This document shows positions 12,364 through 12,446 of a DNA stretch of 12,446 nucleotides, piece after piece. Positions within the stretch are counted from its first letter, which is position 1; every line of letters starts with the position of its first letter. The translations under genes were made by a program, and so were the position numbers. The DNA lies in contig JAGAPI010000192.1 in NCBI GenBank assembly GCA_017623335.1, forward strand, positions 1 through 12,446, in the 5' to 3' direction. This DNA comes from Prevotella sp. (lineage in GTDB: Bacteria > Bacteroidota > Bacteroidia > Bacteroidales > Bacteroidaceae). The notes beneath the pieces are model-generated. The model worked only from the letters and a program-made list of their open reading frames with translations, had not been told where the DNA came from and made no database searches.

Positions 12364-12446
12364 CTATGCTGTAAACATAAAATCAGGATTGTATTTCTCT
12401 CCTTTTCTAATCATAGCCGTTATAGTTTGTATTATTTTGTTCTTGA
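12364..12446 (-). CDS. Possible 3' end of a transposase gene (partial, runs off right edge)
   Basis: The minus strand is open from the right edge to a TAG at 12364, giving a 27-codon end that reads KNKIIQTITAMIRKG then EKYNPDFMFTA. The NK...I..MI.KGE.Y.P pattern resembles the C-terminus of IS110-like transposases, which often end in a similar NK...MLxKGExYxP. The stretch is short, so both its reality as a gene and the family are tentative. Confidence 0.35.
   Translation of the reverse strand, partial: KNKIIQTITAMIRKGEKYNPDFMFTA

Overview
The window looks like a chromosomal segment of a Bacteroidales bacterium, most likely Prevotella or a close relative. The evidence is the gene order lptB-tig-clpP-clpX-recQ, repeated Bacteroidetes-type promoter boxes (TAnnTTTG, in two cases with an upstream TTTG 19-20 bp away), a BspA-like surface protein with a Prevotella-style C-terminal motif, and a DUF4248 / HU-like / smalltalk / amidase set. 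No Shine-Dalgarno motif is obvious at most starts, which also fits this phylum.

Region 1 (1-6060, all minus strand) is core housekeeping. In transcription order it holds lptB (LPS transport ATPase), tig (trigger factor), clpP, clpX and recQ, the last running off the left edge. clpP, clpX and recQ are closely spaced and probably form one operon. lptB, tig and clpP each have their own TAATTTTG box. The clpP promoter is enclosed by a 13-bp perfect inverted repeat.

Region 2 (6121-8650) is accessory and defence-like. A RelE/HigB-type toxin and its Xre antitoxin (minus strand) have an operator-like palindrome in their promoter. After a 26-bp perfect palindrome comes a plus-strand PD-(D/E)XK nuclease of the Rpn/PDDEXK_2 type. 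Its tail carries ten RAEG tetrapeptide repeats. Three bases after its stop a separate 81-codon ORF encodes only a copy of that tail with two RAEG units. This resembles the E. coli Rpn nucleases, whose separately translated C-terminal domain (RpnS) acts as antitoxin to the full-length toxin. Here the small protein would come from a duplicated gene end rather than from an internal start. This pair is the strongest candidate in the window for an undescribed arrangement.

Region 3 (8400-10425, plus strand) is a surface-protein unit. Tandem ~75-bp repeats, each carrying a promoter box, precede a secreted BspA/DUF285-type protein. A 52-aa peptide gene and a strong intrinsic terminator follow.

Region 4 (10471-12081, minus strand) is a mobile-island-type cassette: DUF4248 protein, HU-like DNA-binding protein with a structured leader, the 30-aa smalltalk protein, and a T7-lysozyme-type amidase. 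The right end (12082-12446) is non-coding, rich in inverted and CACAGAG repeats, and finishes with what may be the last 27 codons of a transposase.
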